Positions 14,490 through 22,863 of a stretch of DNA of 42,423 nucleotides are shown here, one piece after another. Source of the stretch: PALSA-612 sp964595575 (GTDB lineage Bacteria; Actinomycetota; Thermoleophilia; Gaiellales; Gaiellaceae); assembly GCA_964595575.1 (NCBI GenBank), contig CAZQRA010000023.1:1-42423 (forward strand), written 5' to 3'. Every line of letters begins with the position of its first letter. Within the stretch, counting starts at the first letter, position 1. Made by a program: the position numbers and the translations under genes. The notes beneath the pieces are model-generated. The model had not been told where the DNA came from. It saw only the letters and a program-made list of their open reading frames with translations, and made no database searches.

Positions 14490-14873
14490 ATGGAGCGGAG
14501 GCTCGTCTCCTCGGGTTCCCCCTACGAGCCGATCATGGGCTTCTCCCGGGCCGTGCGGGTGGGCGAACACGTGCACGTGGCGGGAACGGCGCCGATCATG
14601 CCCGACGGCGCCCCGCCCCCGCCCGACGCCTACGGACAAACCCGCCGCTGCCTCGACATCATCCTCGCCGCCCTGGCCGAGGCAGGCGCTAAGCCCGAGC
14701 ACGTCGTTCGCACCCGCATCTTCGCCACCAGCGCCGACTTCTTCCCCGACGTGGCCAGGGCGCACGGCGAGGTCTTCGGTCACGTTCGCCCCGCCAACGC
14801 CTACATCGTCGTCTCCGGCTTCGCCGACCCGCGCTGGCTGGTCGAGATCGAGGCCGAGGCGATCATCGCCTAG
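14490..14873 (+). CDS. RidA/YjgF/Rut family protein
   Basis: Protein of 127 residues in the RidA (YjgF/YER057c/UK114) fold: SRAVRVGEHVHVAGTAPIMPDG, then the helix TRRCLDIILAALAEAGAKPEHVV, then RTRIFATSADFFPDVARAHGEVF and the C-terminal EIEAEAIIA. The arginine of RTRIFAT and the terminal Glu match the usual ligand-binding positions. Known: RidA trimers deaminate reactive enamine/imine intermediates, while other subfamilies have different substrates. The PxNAYIVVSGFADPRWLVEIE ending suits a RidA-like rather than a canonical archetypal RidA. It is monocistronic by position. Confidence 0.88.
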   Translation: MERRLVSSGSPYEPIMGFSRAVRVGEHVHVAGTAPIMPDGAPPPPDAYGQTRRCLDIILAALAEAGAKPEHVVRTRIFATSADFFPDVARAHGEVFGHVRPANAYIVVSGFADPRWLVEIEAEAIIA

Positions 14874-14957
14874 GCCGGGGCTTCCTCGGGGACGGGCGCG
14901 CCGGCAGCGTCGCCGCCTGGATCCTCCTCCGCCCTCCTCGTCCTGCGGGCGGCGCTG

Positions 14958-15737
14958 CTACATGCCCATGGCGTGGTAGCCCGAGTCGACGTACAGGGTG
15001 GTCGCGGTCACGTTGCGGGCCTCGTCGGAGAGGAGGTAGGCGGCGGCGGCGGCCACGTCGTCGGCCTCGATGTTGCGGTGGAGCGGCGACCGCTCCTCCA
15101 CGATCGCCTCCATGGTGGGAAAGCCGGCGATGGAACGCGCCGCCAGGGTGCGCACCGGCCCCGCCGAGATGGCGTTGACCCGGATGTTCCTCCCGCCCAG
15201 GTCCCAGGCCAGGTAGCGGACGGAGGCATCGAGAGCGGCCTTGGCCACTCCCATGACGTTGTAGTGGGGCACCGCCCGCTCCCCGCCCAGGTAGGTCATG
15301 GTGAGGATAGCGCCCCCTCCTCGGGCCGCCATGAGCGGCTCCGCCGCCCTGGCGCAGGCGACCAGCGAGTAGGCGCTCACGTCGAGGCAGGTCCAGAAGC
15401 GCTCGCGGGGCGTGTCCGCGAACCGCCCCGCCAGGTCCTCGCCAGCGGCGAAGGCGACCGAGTGGACGAGCAGGTCGAGGCCGCCGGCGAACGTCTCTGC
15501 CACCTCGGCGAACACCCGCTCCAGGTCCTCGTCCGAGCGGACGTCGCAGGGGGTCACGAGCGGGCTCGCTACGCTCGCCGCCAGCTCGCGCACGGCCGCC
15601 TCGATCCGCTCCCCCTGGTAGGTGAAGGCCAGCGTCGCTCCCTCCTCGGCCAGCCGGCGGGCGATTGCCCAGGCGATCGAGCGCCTGTTCGCCACGCCCA
15701 GGACGAGGCCCTGCTTGCCCGCGAAGCGACCGGCCAC
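14958..15737 (-). CDS. fabI: Enoyl-[acyl-carrier-protein] reductase (NADH)
   Basis: Short-chain dehydrogenase-fold enzyme of 259 residues that performs the last reduction of each fatty-acid elongation cycle. FabI features are the nucleotide-binding start GLVLGVANRRSIAWAIA (lacking the usual SDR TGxxxGIG), TYLGGERAVPHYNVMGVAKA with Tyr149, Tyr159 and Lys166 as the active-site tyrosine-lysine set, and NAISAGPVRTLAARSI. The GTG start is supported by TATGCT 9 nt upstream. Another FAS-related gene, acpS, lies elsewhere in the window (25.2-25.6 kb). Confidence 0.95.
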   Translation of the reverse strand: MAGRFAGKQGLVLGVANRRSIAWAIARRLAEEGATLAFTYQGERIEAAVRELAASVASPLVTPCDVRSDEDLERVFAEVAETFAGGLDLLVHSVAFAAGEDLAGRFADTPRERFWTCLDVSAYSLVACARAAEPLMAARGGGAILTMTYLGGERAVPHYNVMGVAKAALDASVRYLAWDLGGRNIRVNAISAGPVRTLAARSIAGFPTMEAIVEERSPLHRNIEADDVAAAAAYLLSDEARNVTATTLYVDSGYHAMGM

Positions 15738-15746
15738 AGCGGGGCG

Positions 15747-15752
15747 AGCATA
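15747..15752 (-). promoter_or_regulatory. Near-leaderless -10 element of fabI
   Basis: TATGCT on the minus strand, 9 nt before the GTG at 15737; any leader would be at most two or three bases. Confidence 0.45.
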
Positions 15753-15809
15753 CCGGCTCCGTCCGCGCCGCTTCTCGCCATGGGGCTTGACGAGCGAGCC
15801 TCGGGCGCG

Positions 15810-15815
15810 TAGCCT
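15810..15815 (+). promoter_or_regulatory. -10 element of the secreted-protein/protease pair
   Basis: TAGCCT, 20 nt before the GTG at 15836, giving a short leader of about 13 nt with a G-rich ACGGGGG that could serve as ribosome-binding site. Confidence 0.4.
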
Positions 15816-15835
15816 CCCGAACGGGGGTTCTTCCG

Positions 15836-16750
15836 GTGCGTACCTGGACAGGTTGGGGTCTGGTGGCGGCGGCGGCTGCCCTGCTCGCCTTGGCCCCCAC
15901 GGTAGCCGGGGGAGCGCCGCTCCGGGCCGCCGCCAACTCGGTCACCTTCCCCGACTCGACCGGCGAGGACCCGCTGGCAGCGGACATCTCCTCCGTGACC
16001 GTGTCCAACACCGACGCCGGCGTCATCACCTTCCAGATCTCGGTCACGAACAAGCCCACCTACACCCCCGACCTCTACTTCGCCGTGTTCGTGGACACCG
16101 ACAACGACCCCAACACCGGCGATCCCACCTTGCGCGGGGTCGACTACGTGATCGAGCTCGCCCGGGGCGAGGTCAACCTGTTCCGCTGGGACGGCACCGA
16201 CTTCACCCGCCGCTTCGGCGATCCCCCGGCGGTGACGCTCGTCTACTCCTACCAGAACGGGCCCCGGATCACCATCAACGCCTCCGAGCTCGGCAACACG
16301 AAGAAGCTCAACTTCTTCGTCACCAGCTCCGCCGGGGCGACCATCAACCCGGACACGGGCGACCTCGACTTCTCCACCGCCCACGACGACTCCGCTCCCG
16401 ACTTCGGCAAGGGGCTGTGGACGTACGAGGTGAAGGTGGCCCCCGCCAGGCTCCTCCTCAAGAGCTTCTCCACGAGCCCCCGCAAGCCGGTCGCCGGCAA
16501 GCTCTTCACCGTGCGCCTGGGGGTGGCGAGGAGCGACACCGGCGCCCTCCTCTCCAGCGGGGAGGTGACCTGCCTTGCCCGGGTGGCGGGAGCGGCCCTT
16601 GCCTCCCGCCTCCACAAGTTCGTGGGTAAGCAGGCAACCTGCGCCTGGCTCATCCCCAAGGCCGCCAAGGGGAAGGTCATCCGCGGCTCGATCTCGGTCG
16701 TGTTCGAGGGCCGCAAGATCACCAAGAGCTTCCTGGCCACGATCGGCTGA
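15836..16750 (+). CDS. Secreted protein with C-terminal Ig-like domain, function unknown
   Basis: Protein of 304 residues with a clear signal peptide (LVAAAAALLALAPTVAGG). The middle is beta-rich and holds an acidic loop FVDTDNDPNTGDPTLRG, resembling a calcium-binding loop, and VDYVIELARGEVNLFRWDG. The last 100 residues (from LLLKSFSTSPRKPVAGK) form a separate Ig-like module. It has a conserved Cys pair (EVTCLARV and ATCAWLIPKAAKGK) and ends GRKITKSFLATIG. I have seen this kind of module repeated in secreted proteins of actinobacteria of this type, but know no function. It is 6 nt upstream of the subtilisin-like protease gene and probably cotranscribed. Confidence 0.75.
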   Translation: MRTWTGWGLVAAAAALLALAPTVAGGAPLRAAANSVTFPDSTGEDPLAADISSVTVSNTDAGVITFQISVTNKPTYTPDLYFAVFVDTDNDPNTGDPTLRGVDYVIELARGEVNLFRWDGTDFTRRFGDPPAVTLVYSYQNGPRITINASELGNTKKLNFFVTSSAGATINPDTGDLDFSTAHDDSAPDFGKGLWTYEVKVAPARLLLKSFSTSPRKPVAGKLFTVRLGVARSDTGALLSSGEVTCLARVAGAALASRLHKFVGKQATCAWLIPKAAKGKVIRGSISVVFEGRKITKSFLATIG

Positions 16751-16756
16751 GCGCGG

Positions 16757-19700
16757 GTGAGACCGGCCCTCGTCGCCTGCTCGCTGGCCTTCGCCCTCCT
16801 GCTAGCAGGCTCGGCCGCCGCCTCGTCCGTCCCCCTCTCCCACCTCCTCGGCCAGGCCCGAGCCCCCCTCGTCCGCGTAGGCACGGTCAACCCCCCGCCC
16901 CCGGCCGCTAGAGGCCGAACGCGGGTCATCGTCACCCTGCCTCTGCCTCCGCTCGCCGCCGCCTCCCGCCCCGACCGGGGGTTCTTCGCGGTCGGGGCTC
17001 GGCGCAAGCTCAGCCTCACCGCGGCCTCCTCCCGGGCCTACCTCGCCCGCCTCGCCGCCGCCCAGCGGAGGGCGATCGCCTCCCTCCGCCGGGCCATCCC
17101 CCAGGCCCGCGTCTCCTGGCGCTACCGAATCCTCCTCGACGGCTTCGCGGTCAGCCTTCCCTACCGCCGCCTGCCCGACCTCTTGCGGCTTCCCTTCGTG
17201 CGCAAGGTCTACCCCAGCTTGAGCTACGCCCTCACCCTCAACCGCAGTCCCGCCTTGATCGGGGCTCCCGCTCTCCGACAGCTCACCGGAGCCGACGGAG
17301 CGGGGGTCAAGGTGGCAGTCGTCGACGACGGCATCGATCCCCGTCACCCCTTCCTCGATCCGGCCGGCCTCTCCTACCCGCCCGGGTTCCCCAAGGGGGT
17401 GGAGGGCTTCACCACCCCCAAGGTGATCGTGGCCCGGGCCTTCTTCGGCACCACCTCGACCTCGGAGGCGCGCCAGCCCTTGGACGAGAGCCGCTCCTTC
17501 CACGGCACGCACGTGGCCGGGGTGATCGCCGGCGTGGCCGGGACGGACGCCCCCGCCGGGATGCCCGGGACCTGCCAGCCCGGCTCCGGCGGCTGCCACC
17601 CGGCGGTGAGCGGCCTCTCCGGGGTCGCTCCTCGCGCCTACCTCGGGAACTACCGGGTGTTCAGCGTGCCCAACCCCCTGGGGGGCTGCTGCCTCGCCAA
17701 CACCCCCGAGATCGTGGCTGCCTTCGAGGAGGCGGTGGCCGACGGCATGGACGTGATCAACTTCTCCGGCGGCGGGCCCCAGAGCGACCCCCGCTCGGAC
17801 GCCCTCGTGGAGGCCGTAGCCAACGTCGCTCGGGCCGGGGTCGTCCCCGTCATCTCGGCCGGGAACGACCGCGACCTCTTCAGCCTGGGCACGGTGGGCT
17901 CCCCCAGCACCGCCCCCGACGCCATCAGCGTGGCCGCGGTCGACAACTCCCACATCTTCACCCGCGTCCTCTCCGTGCGCTCGCCGGCGGTGCCCGACCC
18001 CATCCCCATCGTGCCCGCCGCCCGTGGGATTCCCGATCTGTGGGCCTCTAGCGACCAGCAGCTGGTGGACGTGGGGTCGCTGCGCGATCGCGACGGCCGC
18101 CCCGTCGACCGCCGTGTCTGCGCCCCCTCGGGCGACCCCAGCGGGCCCGGCTCGCCCCTTCCCCCCGGGTCCCTGAGCGGGGCCATCGCCTTGGTGTGGA
18201 AGGGAGGGTGCACGTTCGAGTCCAAGGCGGCCCGGGTGGCGGCGGCGGGAGCCCGGGGGATGGTACTGGTCGAGGACAAGCCGGGCGATCCCTCCTTCGT
18301 CTTTCTGCCCTTGGGCCTGCCCACCGGTACCATCTCCGATCTGGACGGAGAGCGCCTGCGCCAGGCCATGGCCGCGACCGGGGGCCGGGCGATCGTTCGG
18401 GTCAGCCGCGAGGACGCGGAGGTCCCCACGAGCTGGGGCGGGGTTCCCACCAGCTTCTCCAGCGCCGGCCCCACCCCCTTCGGCCACGACCTCAAGCCCG
18501 ACCTCGCCGCGCCCGGAGCCCAGATCATCTCCTCCACCCTGCTCGAGTTCGCCGGCGACCGCTACGCCGTCCTCGACGGCACCAGCTTCTCCGCCCCCCA
18601 CATCGCCGGGGCAGCCGCTCTCCTCCTCCAGCGCCATCCCGGCTGGACCCCCAAGCAGGTCAAGTCGGCCCTCATGAGCACCGCCGGCCCTGCCTTCGCC
18701 GACACGGCCAGGACCAAGGAGGCCTCGGTGCTGATCCAGGGAGCGGGGCTGGCGCGCCTGACCGAGGCAGACGACCCCAAGGTGTTCACCGATCCCCAGT
18801 CGCTCTCCTTCCGCGAACTGGACGCGAGCTCAGGCCCTGCCGCCAAGACCCTGTTTCTCGCCATCAGCGACGCCGGCGGCGGGGCCGGCGCCTGGCAGGT
18901 CGAGCTGCAGCCCCAGGCGGCCAGCGAGGGGGCTTCGATCAGTGTGGCTCCGGCGGTGACCGTGCCTCCGGGAGGGGTGGCCACGCTGGCCGTCACCGCC
19001 CAGGCCCAGGCAGGAGCCGCCCAGGGCGACAACTACGGCTTCCTCGTCCTCCGCCGCGGTGACGTCGTCCGCCGCGTCCCCTACCTCTTCTTCGTCACCC
19101 GCCCTGCGCTGGCAGCGGCGGAGCCTCTCCCCTTGAGGCCCAGCCAGCGCGGCGACACCCGCCGGGGAGTGGATCGAGTCCGGGTCTACCGCTGGCCCAC
19201 TGCCCCCTTCGGCGTGCTGGGGCTGTTCGGGGTGGATGAGCGGCTGGACGAGGACGGCAAGGAGCAGGTGTACGCCATCGACCTCCCCCAGCGGGTCGTC
19301 AACGTGGGGGTCGTCGTCGACCAGCCGCCCCTCGACGTGCGGGCCTCCGTCCGGGCCTTGCTCAACGCCAATGTGCCCGTGCGGCCCTGGTTCCTAGCGG
19401 CCAAGGACGAGAACGAGGTCATGGGCCTGGGCGGCACCCCGGTCAACGCCAACTCGCTCATGCCCGACTTCCTCTTCAACGTGGGGGCGGCCGGAGCGGT
19501 GCTGGCCCCGCCTGGACGCTACTACGTGGTTGTCGACTCGGGGCGCGACCCCTTCACCGGCCGCTCGCTGGCTCGGCCCTACGTCCTGCGCTCGTGGGTG
19601 AACGACGTCCGCCCGCCCCGGGCCAGGCTCGTCACTCGCCGGGTCTCGGCTGGGCTCCCCACCATCGTGGCCCGGTTCACGGACGGCCAGTCGGGCGTGG

Positions 19701-20215
19701 ATCCCCTGTCGCTCCTGCTCGAGATCAAGGGGCGCCAGGTCGGCCCCTTCTTCTACGACCCCGCCACTGGGATCGCCGCCTTCTCCCTGCCCAGGGACCT
19801 GCCCAAGCTGGGGGAGGGGCCGGCCTTCATGCGCCTCATCGGCTCCGACTTCCAGGAGGCCAAGAACACGAACACCGAGGGCGAGAGCTTGATGCCCAAC
19901 ACCGTCTTCGAGGGCGTGCGGGCCGACGTGGTCGCCGGCCCCACCGTGACCTGGCTCCAGCCTGCTACCAACGCCTGCCTCCGGGGCCGGGCCCGGCTTC
20001 TCGTCGCCGCCGGCTCCTCCGCCACCGTGTCCTCGGTCGGCTTCTTCGACGGCCGCCGCCAGATCGGTCGCACGCGCAGGAACACCGCCGGCCTCTACGC
20101 CCTCTCCTGGAGCACAGCCAAGGTCAAGCGGGGAGCCCATACCCTGGTCGCCATCGTCTCCGACACCGCCGGCCGGGAGGCCCGGGCCACGATCTCCGTG
20201 CGCGTCTGCCGATAG
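16757..20215 (+). CDS. Secreted subtilisin-like serine protease (S8) with PA domain
   Basis: Protein of 1152 residues with a signal peptide, then a probable I9-type propeptide (about 50-155, with RYRILLDGFAVSLP). The S8 catalytic domain follows, with Asp190 in VAVVDDGID, His249 in FHGTHVAGVIAG, the oxyanion Asn370 in ISAGND and nucleophile Ser610 in DGTSFSAPHIAGAAAL. The long distance between Asn and Ser is filled by a protease-associated domain (about 450-560, ALVWKGGCTFESKAARVAAAG). The C-terminal 500 residues include fibronectin/Ig-like beta domains and end in a Cys-containing module (NACLRGRARLLVAAG). This is the layout of lactocepin/C5a-peptidase-like extracellular proteases. No LPXTG or membrane anchor is visible, so it is probably released or held by its C-terminal modules. 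The GTG start follows the previous stop by 6 nt. Confidence 0.93.
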   Translation: MRPALVACSLAFALLLAGSAAASSVPLSHLLGQARAPLVRVGTVNPPPPAARGRTRVIVTLPLPPLAAASRPDRGFFAVGARRKLSLTAASSRAYLARLAAAQRRAIASLRRAIPQARVSWRYRILLDGFAVSLPYRRLPDLLRLPFVRKVYPSLSYALTLNRSPALIGAPALRQLTGADGAGVKVAVVDDGIDPRHPFLDPAGLSYPPGFPKGVEGFTTPKVIVARAFFGTTSTSEARQPLDESRSFHGTHVAGVIAGVAGTDAPAGMPGTCQPGSGGCHPAVSGLSGVAPRAYLGNYRVFSVPNPLGGCCLANTPEIVAAFEEAVADGMDVINFSGGGPQSDPRSDALVEAVANVARAGVVPVISAGNDRDLFSLGTVGSPSTAPDAISVAAVDNSHIFTRVLSVRSPAVPDPIPIVPAARGIPDLWASSDQQLVDVGSLRDRDGRPVDRRVCAPSGDPSGPGSPLPPGSLSGAIALVWKGGCTFESKAARVAAAGARGMVLVEDKPGDPSFVFLPLGLPTGTISDLDGERLRQAMAATGGRAIVRVSREDAEVPTSWGGVPTSFSSAGPTPFGHDLKPDLAAPGAQIISSTLLEFAGDRYAVLDGTSFSAPHIAGAAALLLQRHPGWTPKQVKSALMSTAGPAFADTARTKEASVLIQGAGLARLTEADDPKVFTDPQSLSFRELDASSGPAAKTLFLAISDAGGGAGAWQVELQPQAASEGASISVAPAVTVPPGGVATLAVTAQAQAGAAQGDNYGFLVLRRGDVVRRVPYLFFVTRPALAAAEPLPLRPSQRGDTRRGVDRVRVYRWPTAPFGVLGLFGVDERLDEDGKEQVYAIDLPQRVVNVGVVVDQPPLDVRASVRALLNANVPVRPWFLAAKDENEVMGLGGTPVNANSLMPDFLFNVGAAGAVLAPPGRYYVVVDSGRDPFTGRSLARPYVLRSWVNDVRPPRARLVTRRVSAGLPTIVARFTDGQSGVDPLSLLLEIKGRQVGPFFYDPATGIAAFSLPRDLPKLGEGPAFMRLIGSDFQEAKNTNTEGESLMPNTVFEGVRADVVAGPTVTWLQPATNACLRGRARLLVAAGSSATVSSVGFFDGRRQIGRTRRNTAGLYALSWSTAKVKRGAHTLVAIVSDTAGREARATISVRVCR

Positions 20216-20226
20216 GGCGGACGCGG

Positions 20227-20232
20227 TAGGCT
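20227..20232 (+). promoter_or_regulatory. Leaderless -10 element of the SDR gene
   Basis: TAGGCT with 6 nt to the GTG at 20239, 11 nt after the protease stop. Confidence 0.55.
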
Positions 20233-20238
20233 CAGCCC

Positions 20239-21028
20239 GTGACGGGCCAGGAGCGACCGGTCGCCGTCGTCACCGGCGGCTCCAGCGGCATCGGCGCTGC
20301 CGTCGCCNNNNNNNNNNNNNNNNNNNNNNNNNNNNNNNNNNNNNNNCCTGTGCGTGCTCCTCGCCCGGGGAGAGGAGCGCCTGGCCAGGGTGGCGGCCGA
20401 GCTGGAGGCCGAGTGGGAGGCCTGCGACGTGGGCGACCGGCAGGCGGTGGAGCGCGTGGCAGCCCGCGTCCTCGCCCGCCACCCCCGCATCGCCCTGCTC
20501 GTCAACAACGCCGGCGTGCCGGGCCGAGCCGGGTTCCTCGACGCCGACCCCGAGCGGATCGAGCTCGTCACCCGGGTGAACTACCTAGGGTCGGTGTGGT
20601 GCCTGCGGGCCTTCCTGCCTGGGCTCCAGGCGGCCGGCCGGGCGCGGGTGGTCAACGTCGTGTCCGTGGCGGGGACGGTGGCAGGAGCGGGCACCTCCGG
20701 CCCCTACGCAGCCTCCAAGCACGCCCAGCTTGCTTTCTCGCGGTCGGCGGCGGCGGAGCTTGGCCCCCGCGGCATCCGCGTCCACACGCTCCTTCCTGGG
20801 TTCGTGGAGACGGAGGGGTTCCCCCAGCGGCGCGTCCTTCCCCGGCTTCTCCACCGCGTCGTCATCGAGCCCGAGGAGGTGGCGGAGGCCGTGCTTCGGG
20901 CCCTCGACCGCGACCTCGCCGAGCTCTACGTCCCCCGCTACTACCAGCTGGCTGCGATCGCCCAGGCCCTGGCTCCCCGCCTCGTCGCCCGCCTGGGGCG
21001 ATCGGCGCGCCTGCGCAAGCCGGCCTAG
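20239..21028 (+). CDS. Short-chain dehydrogenase/reductase, interrupted by an assembly gap
   Basis: One SDR gene in two reading frames because of the N-run. Before the gap it reads VAVVTGGSSGIGAAVA, the TGxxxGIG cofactor motif. After it comes LCVLLARGEERLARVAAELEA, then LLVNNAGVPGRAG (NNAG), VVNVVSVAGTVAG (catalytic Ser), GPYAASKHAQLAFSRS (YxxxK, catalytic Tyr and Lys) and RVHTLLPGFVETEG. The enzyme would be NAD(P)-dependent; the substrate is unknown. The frame shift across the N-run comes from the arbitrary gap length, not a real mutation. The ATG-like start inside the gene at 20354 is not the true start. Confidence 0.88.
20308..20346. other. Assembly gap (39 N)
   Basis: Unsequenced join inside the SDR gene. 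Codon phase on both sides shows the missing length must be 2 modulo 3. Comparison with the SDR fold suggests 23-29 nt rather than 39. Confidence 0.98.
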
Positions 21029-21064
21029 CCCCGCCGGGGGCGCCGGCAGACGCCCGGCCGCTAC

Positions 21065-21793
21065 CTACAGCCGAGGAGCCGGCCTTGTCGCCAGGTACCA
21101 GCCCACCGCCACCTCGCGCACCGAAGGCGCCAGCGAGCGCGCCCGCTCCCTCTCCTTGCCCTCGCAGCCGGCCAGGTCGAGGTAGCGCTCCAGGTCCCGC
21201 TCCTCGTACACGACTTCCGAGCGACGAAGCACGAGCCCGTTCGCTTCCAGCAGGGCTCGGATGTCGACGTCGGGCAGAAGCCGGGTGTGGCTGGGGTCGC
21301 GGGCCCGCTCGAAGCGGTCGAGCTCGACGGCGAGCAGAGGGTCGGCAGGGGCGATCTGGTCGACGATGAGGATCCTGCCCCCCAGCCTCGTCACCCTGGC
21401 CAGCTCGGCCACGATCAGCTCCGGTCGAGGGACGTGGTGGAGGGTGCGCAGGGTAGCCGCCAGGTCGAACTCTCCCTCCCCGAAGGGAAGCCGCGTCCCG
21501 TCCGAACGGACGAAGGTGACGTTGGGAAAGGCCTCCGCCCGCCGCCTGGCCTCGGCCAGAAGCTCGGGCACGGGATCGACGGCCACCACCTCCCGAACGA
21601 GGGGCGCGAGCGCGAAGGCCAAGGCCCCCGTGCCTGTCCCCACGTCGAGCACGCGCTCGTCCCCCCGGGGCTCGAGGAAGCGGGCCAGCCGCTGGCGCAG
21701 ATCGAGCCGGCGCGCCTCCTCCCGCTCGGCCACCCGGGCGGCGGTGGCGGCGAAGCGGCGTCGAAGAGCTTCCGCGTGCTCGGCCTCGGTCAT
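21065..21793 (-). CDS. SAM-dependent methyltransferase (UbiE/class I)
   Basis: Protein of 242 residues with a Rossmann methyltransferase core: motif I VLDVGTGTGALAFALA, acidic motif II VVAVDPVPELLAEAR, FVRSDGTRLPFGEGEFDLA and TLRTLHHVPRPELIVAELARV. The post-core RLGGRILIVDQIAP fits UbiE-like enzymes. The substrate is unknown. It is the last gene of the leftward operon: its ATG overlaps the CCA-enzyme stop (ATGA). It converges on the SDR gene with 36 nt between, a GC-rich stretch that could hold a weak bidirectional hairpin (GCCGG 21042-21046 with CCGGC 21054-21058). Confidence 0.85.
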   Translation of the reverse strand: MTEAEHAEALRRRFAATAARVAEREEARRLDLRQRLARFLEPRGDERVLDVGTGTGALAFALAPLVREVVAVDPVPELLAEARRRAEAFPNVTFVRSDGTRLPFGEGEFDLAATLRTLHHVPRPELIVAELARVTRLGGRILIVDQIAPADPLLAVELDRFERARDPSHTRLLPDVDIRALLEANGLVLRRSEVVYEERDLERYLDLAGCEGKERERARSLAPSVREVAVGWYLATRPAPRL

Positions 21794-22863
21794 CGAGCCT
21801 CCTCCCAGGATCCTGCCAGGCCGCGCCCCTTCTTGTCCCGCTCCCGGCGGACGAGCTCGAGGGCTTGCTCCCGGGTCGTGACCGTGCCCGCCGCCCGCTC
21901 CTCCTCCACCAGGGAGAGGAGGCGGCCGACCTCGGGCCCGGGGGGAAGCCCGAGCTCGTCGCCCCGCAGCAGCGGCTCCTCGGGCTCCTGCGCCCGGGCC
22001 TGCTCCACCGCCTGCGCCAGCTCCATGGCCCCCAGGAAGGCAAGGGCGTCGATGGCCCAGGGCTCGGTCTGGCGACGGAAGCGGTGGATGGAACGGGGCG
22101 AGCTGTCGGGAGGACGGCGGGCGCGGAGCAGGGCGCGGGCGTAGCGGGCAAGACGACGCGAGATCGGCCACCGCTCCAGCCGATCCCCGAACGTGCACAC
22201 CAGCCGGAAGTCAGGGCTGTCGATGAGCCCCGCCCGGTCGAGCCGCTCGGGGGACCCGCCCAGGGGCTCGAGCAAGCCCAGCTCGTGCAGGCGCCCAAAC
22301 CCGCGAACGGACAGCCGTGCCAGCTCGGCCAGGATCCGCTCCCCGGCCGGTCGAGCGACGAGGGAGGCGTGGGCCCGGATGAGCTCCTCCGTGGCGGGCT
22401 CGATGCGGAACCCAAGCTCGTCCTCCAGCCGCACGGCCCGCAGCAGCCGCAGGGGGTCGTCCTCGAACACCCGCGCCGATACCGCCCGGACGAGGCGGGC
22501 GGCGAGATCGTGCCGACCGCCGTAGGGGTCGACCAGCCTGCCGCCGGCGAGGGGCTTGGCCATGGCGTTGATGGTGAAGTCGCGGGTGGCGAGGTCGTCC
22601 TCGATCCGGCCGGGAAGGGGCGTGAAGTCGACGGTGCGCCCGTCGGGCAAGGCCACCCGCCAGGCCCCGTGCCGCTCGGAGAGGGGGAAGGGGGACCCGC
22701 CCGCGGCGGCGGCGAAGGCCCGGGCCGCCTGCCTGGGAGCGGGGCAGGCGATATCGACGTCCACCAGCGGACGGCCCAGGGCCTCGTCCCGCACCGCTCC
22801 TCCCACCACCCAGGCCTCCTCGCCGGCGAGGACGCGGCGGGCCAGGGCGACGAGGTCAGCCAT
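21790..22863 (-). CDS. cca: CCA tRNA nucleotidyltransferase / poly(A) polymerase family
   Basis: Class II nucleotidyltransferase of 357 residues. The head domain has VVGGAVRDEALGR (Gly-Gly with RD), the metal-binding DVDIA, RHGAWRVALPDGRTVDF, TRDFTINAMAKPL and the nucleotide-selecting region FEDDPLRLLRAVRLEDELGF. An all-helical body follows. The tRNA genes in this window lack encoded CCA, so the CCA-adding role is the natural reading; poly(A) polymerase activity cannot be excluded on motifs alone. The ATG at 22863 overlaps the alr stop by 8 nt, and the frame open further upstream is not used. Confidence 0.88.
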   Translation of the reverse strand: MADLVALARRVLAGEEAWVVGGAVRDEALGRPLVDVDIACPAPRQAARAFAAAAGGSPFPLSERHGAWRVALPDGRTVDFTPLPGRIEDDLATRDFTINAMAKPLAGGRLVDPYGGRHDLAARLVRAVSARVFEDDPLRLLRAVRLEDELGFRIEPATEELIRAHASLVARPAGERILAELARLSVRGFGRLHELGLLEPLGGSPERLDRAGLIDSPDFRLVCTFGDRLERWPISRRLARYARALLRARRPPDSSPRSIHRFRRQTEPWAIDALAFLGAMELAQAVEQARAQEPEEPLLRGDELGLPPGPEVGRLLSLVEEERAAGTVTTREQALELVRRERDKKGRGLAGSWEEAR

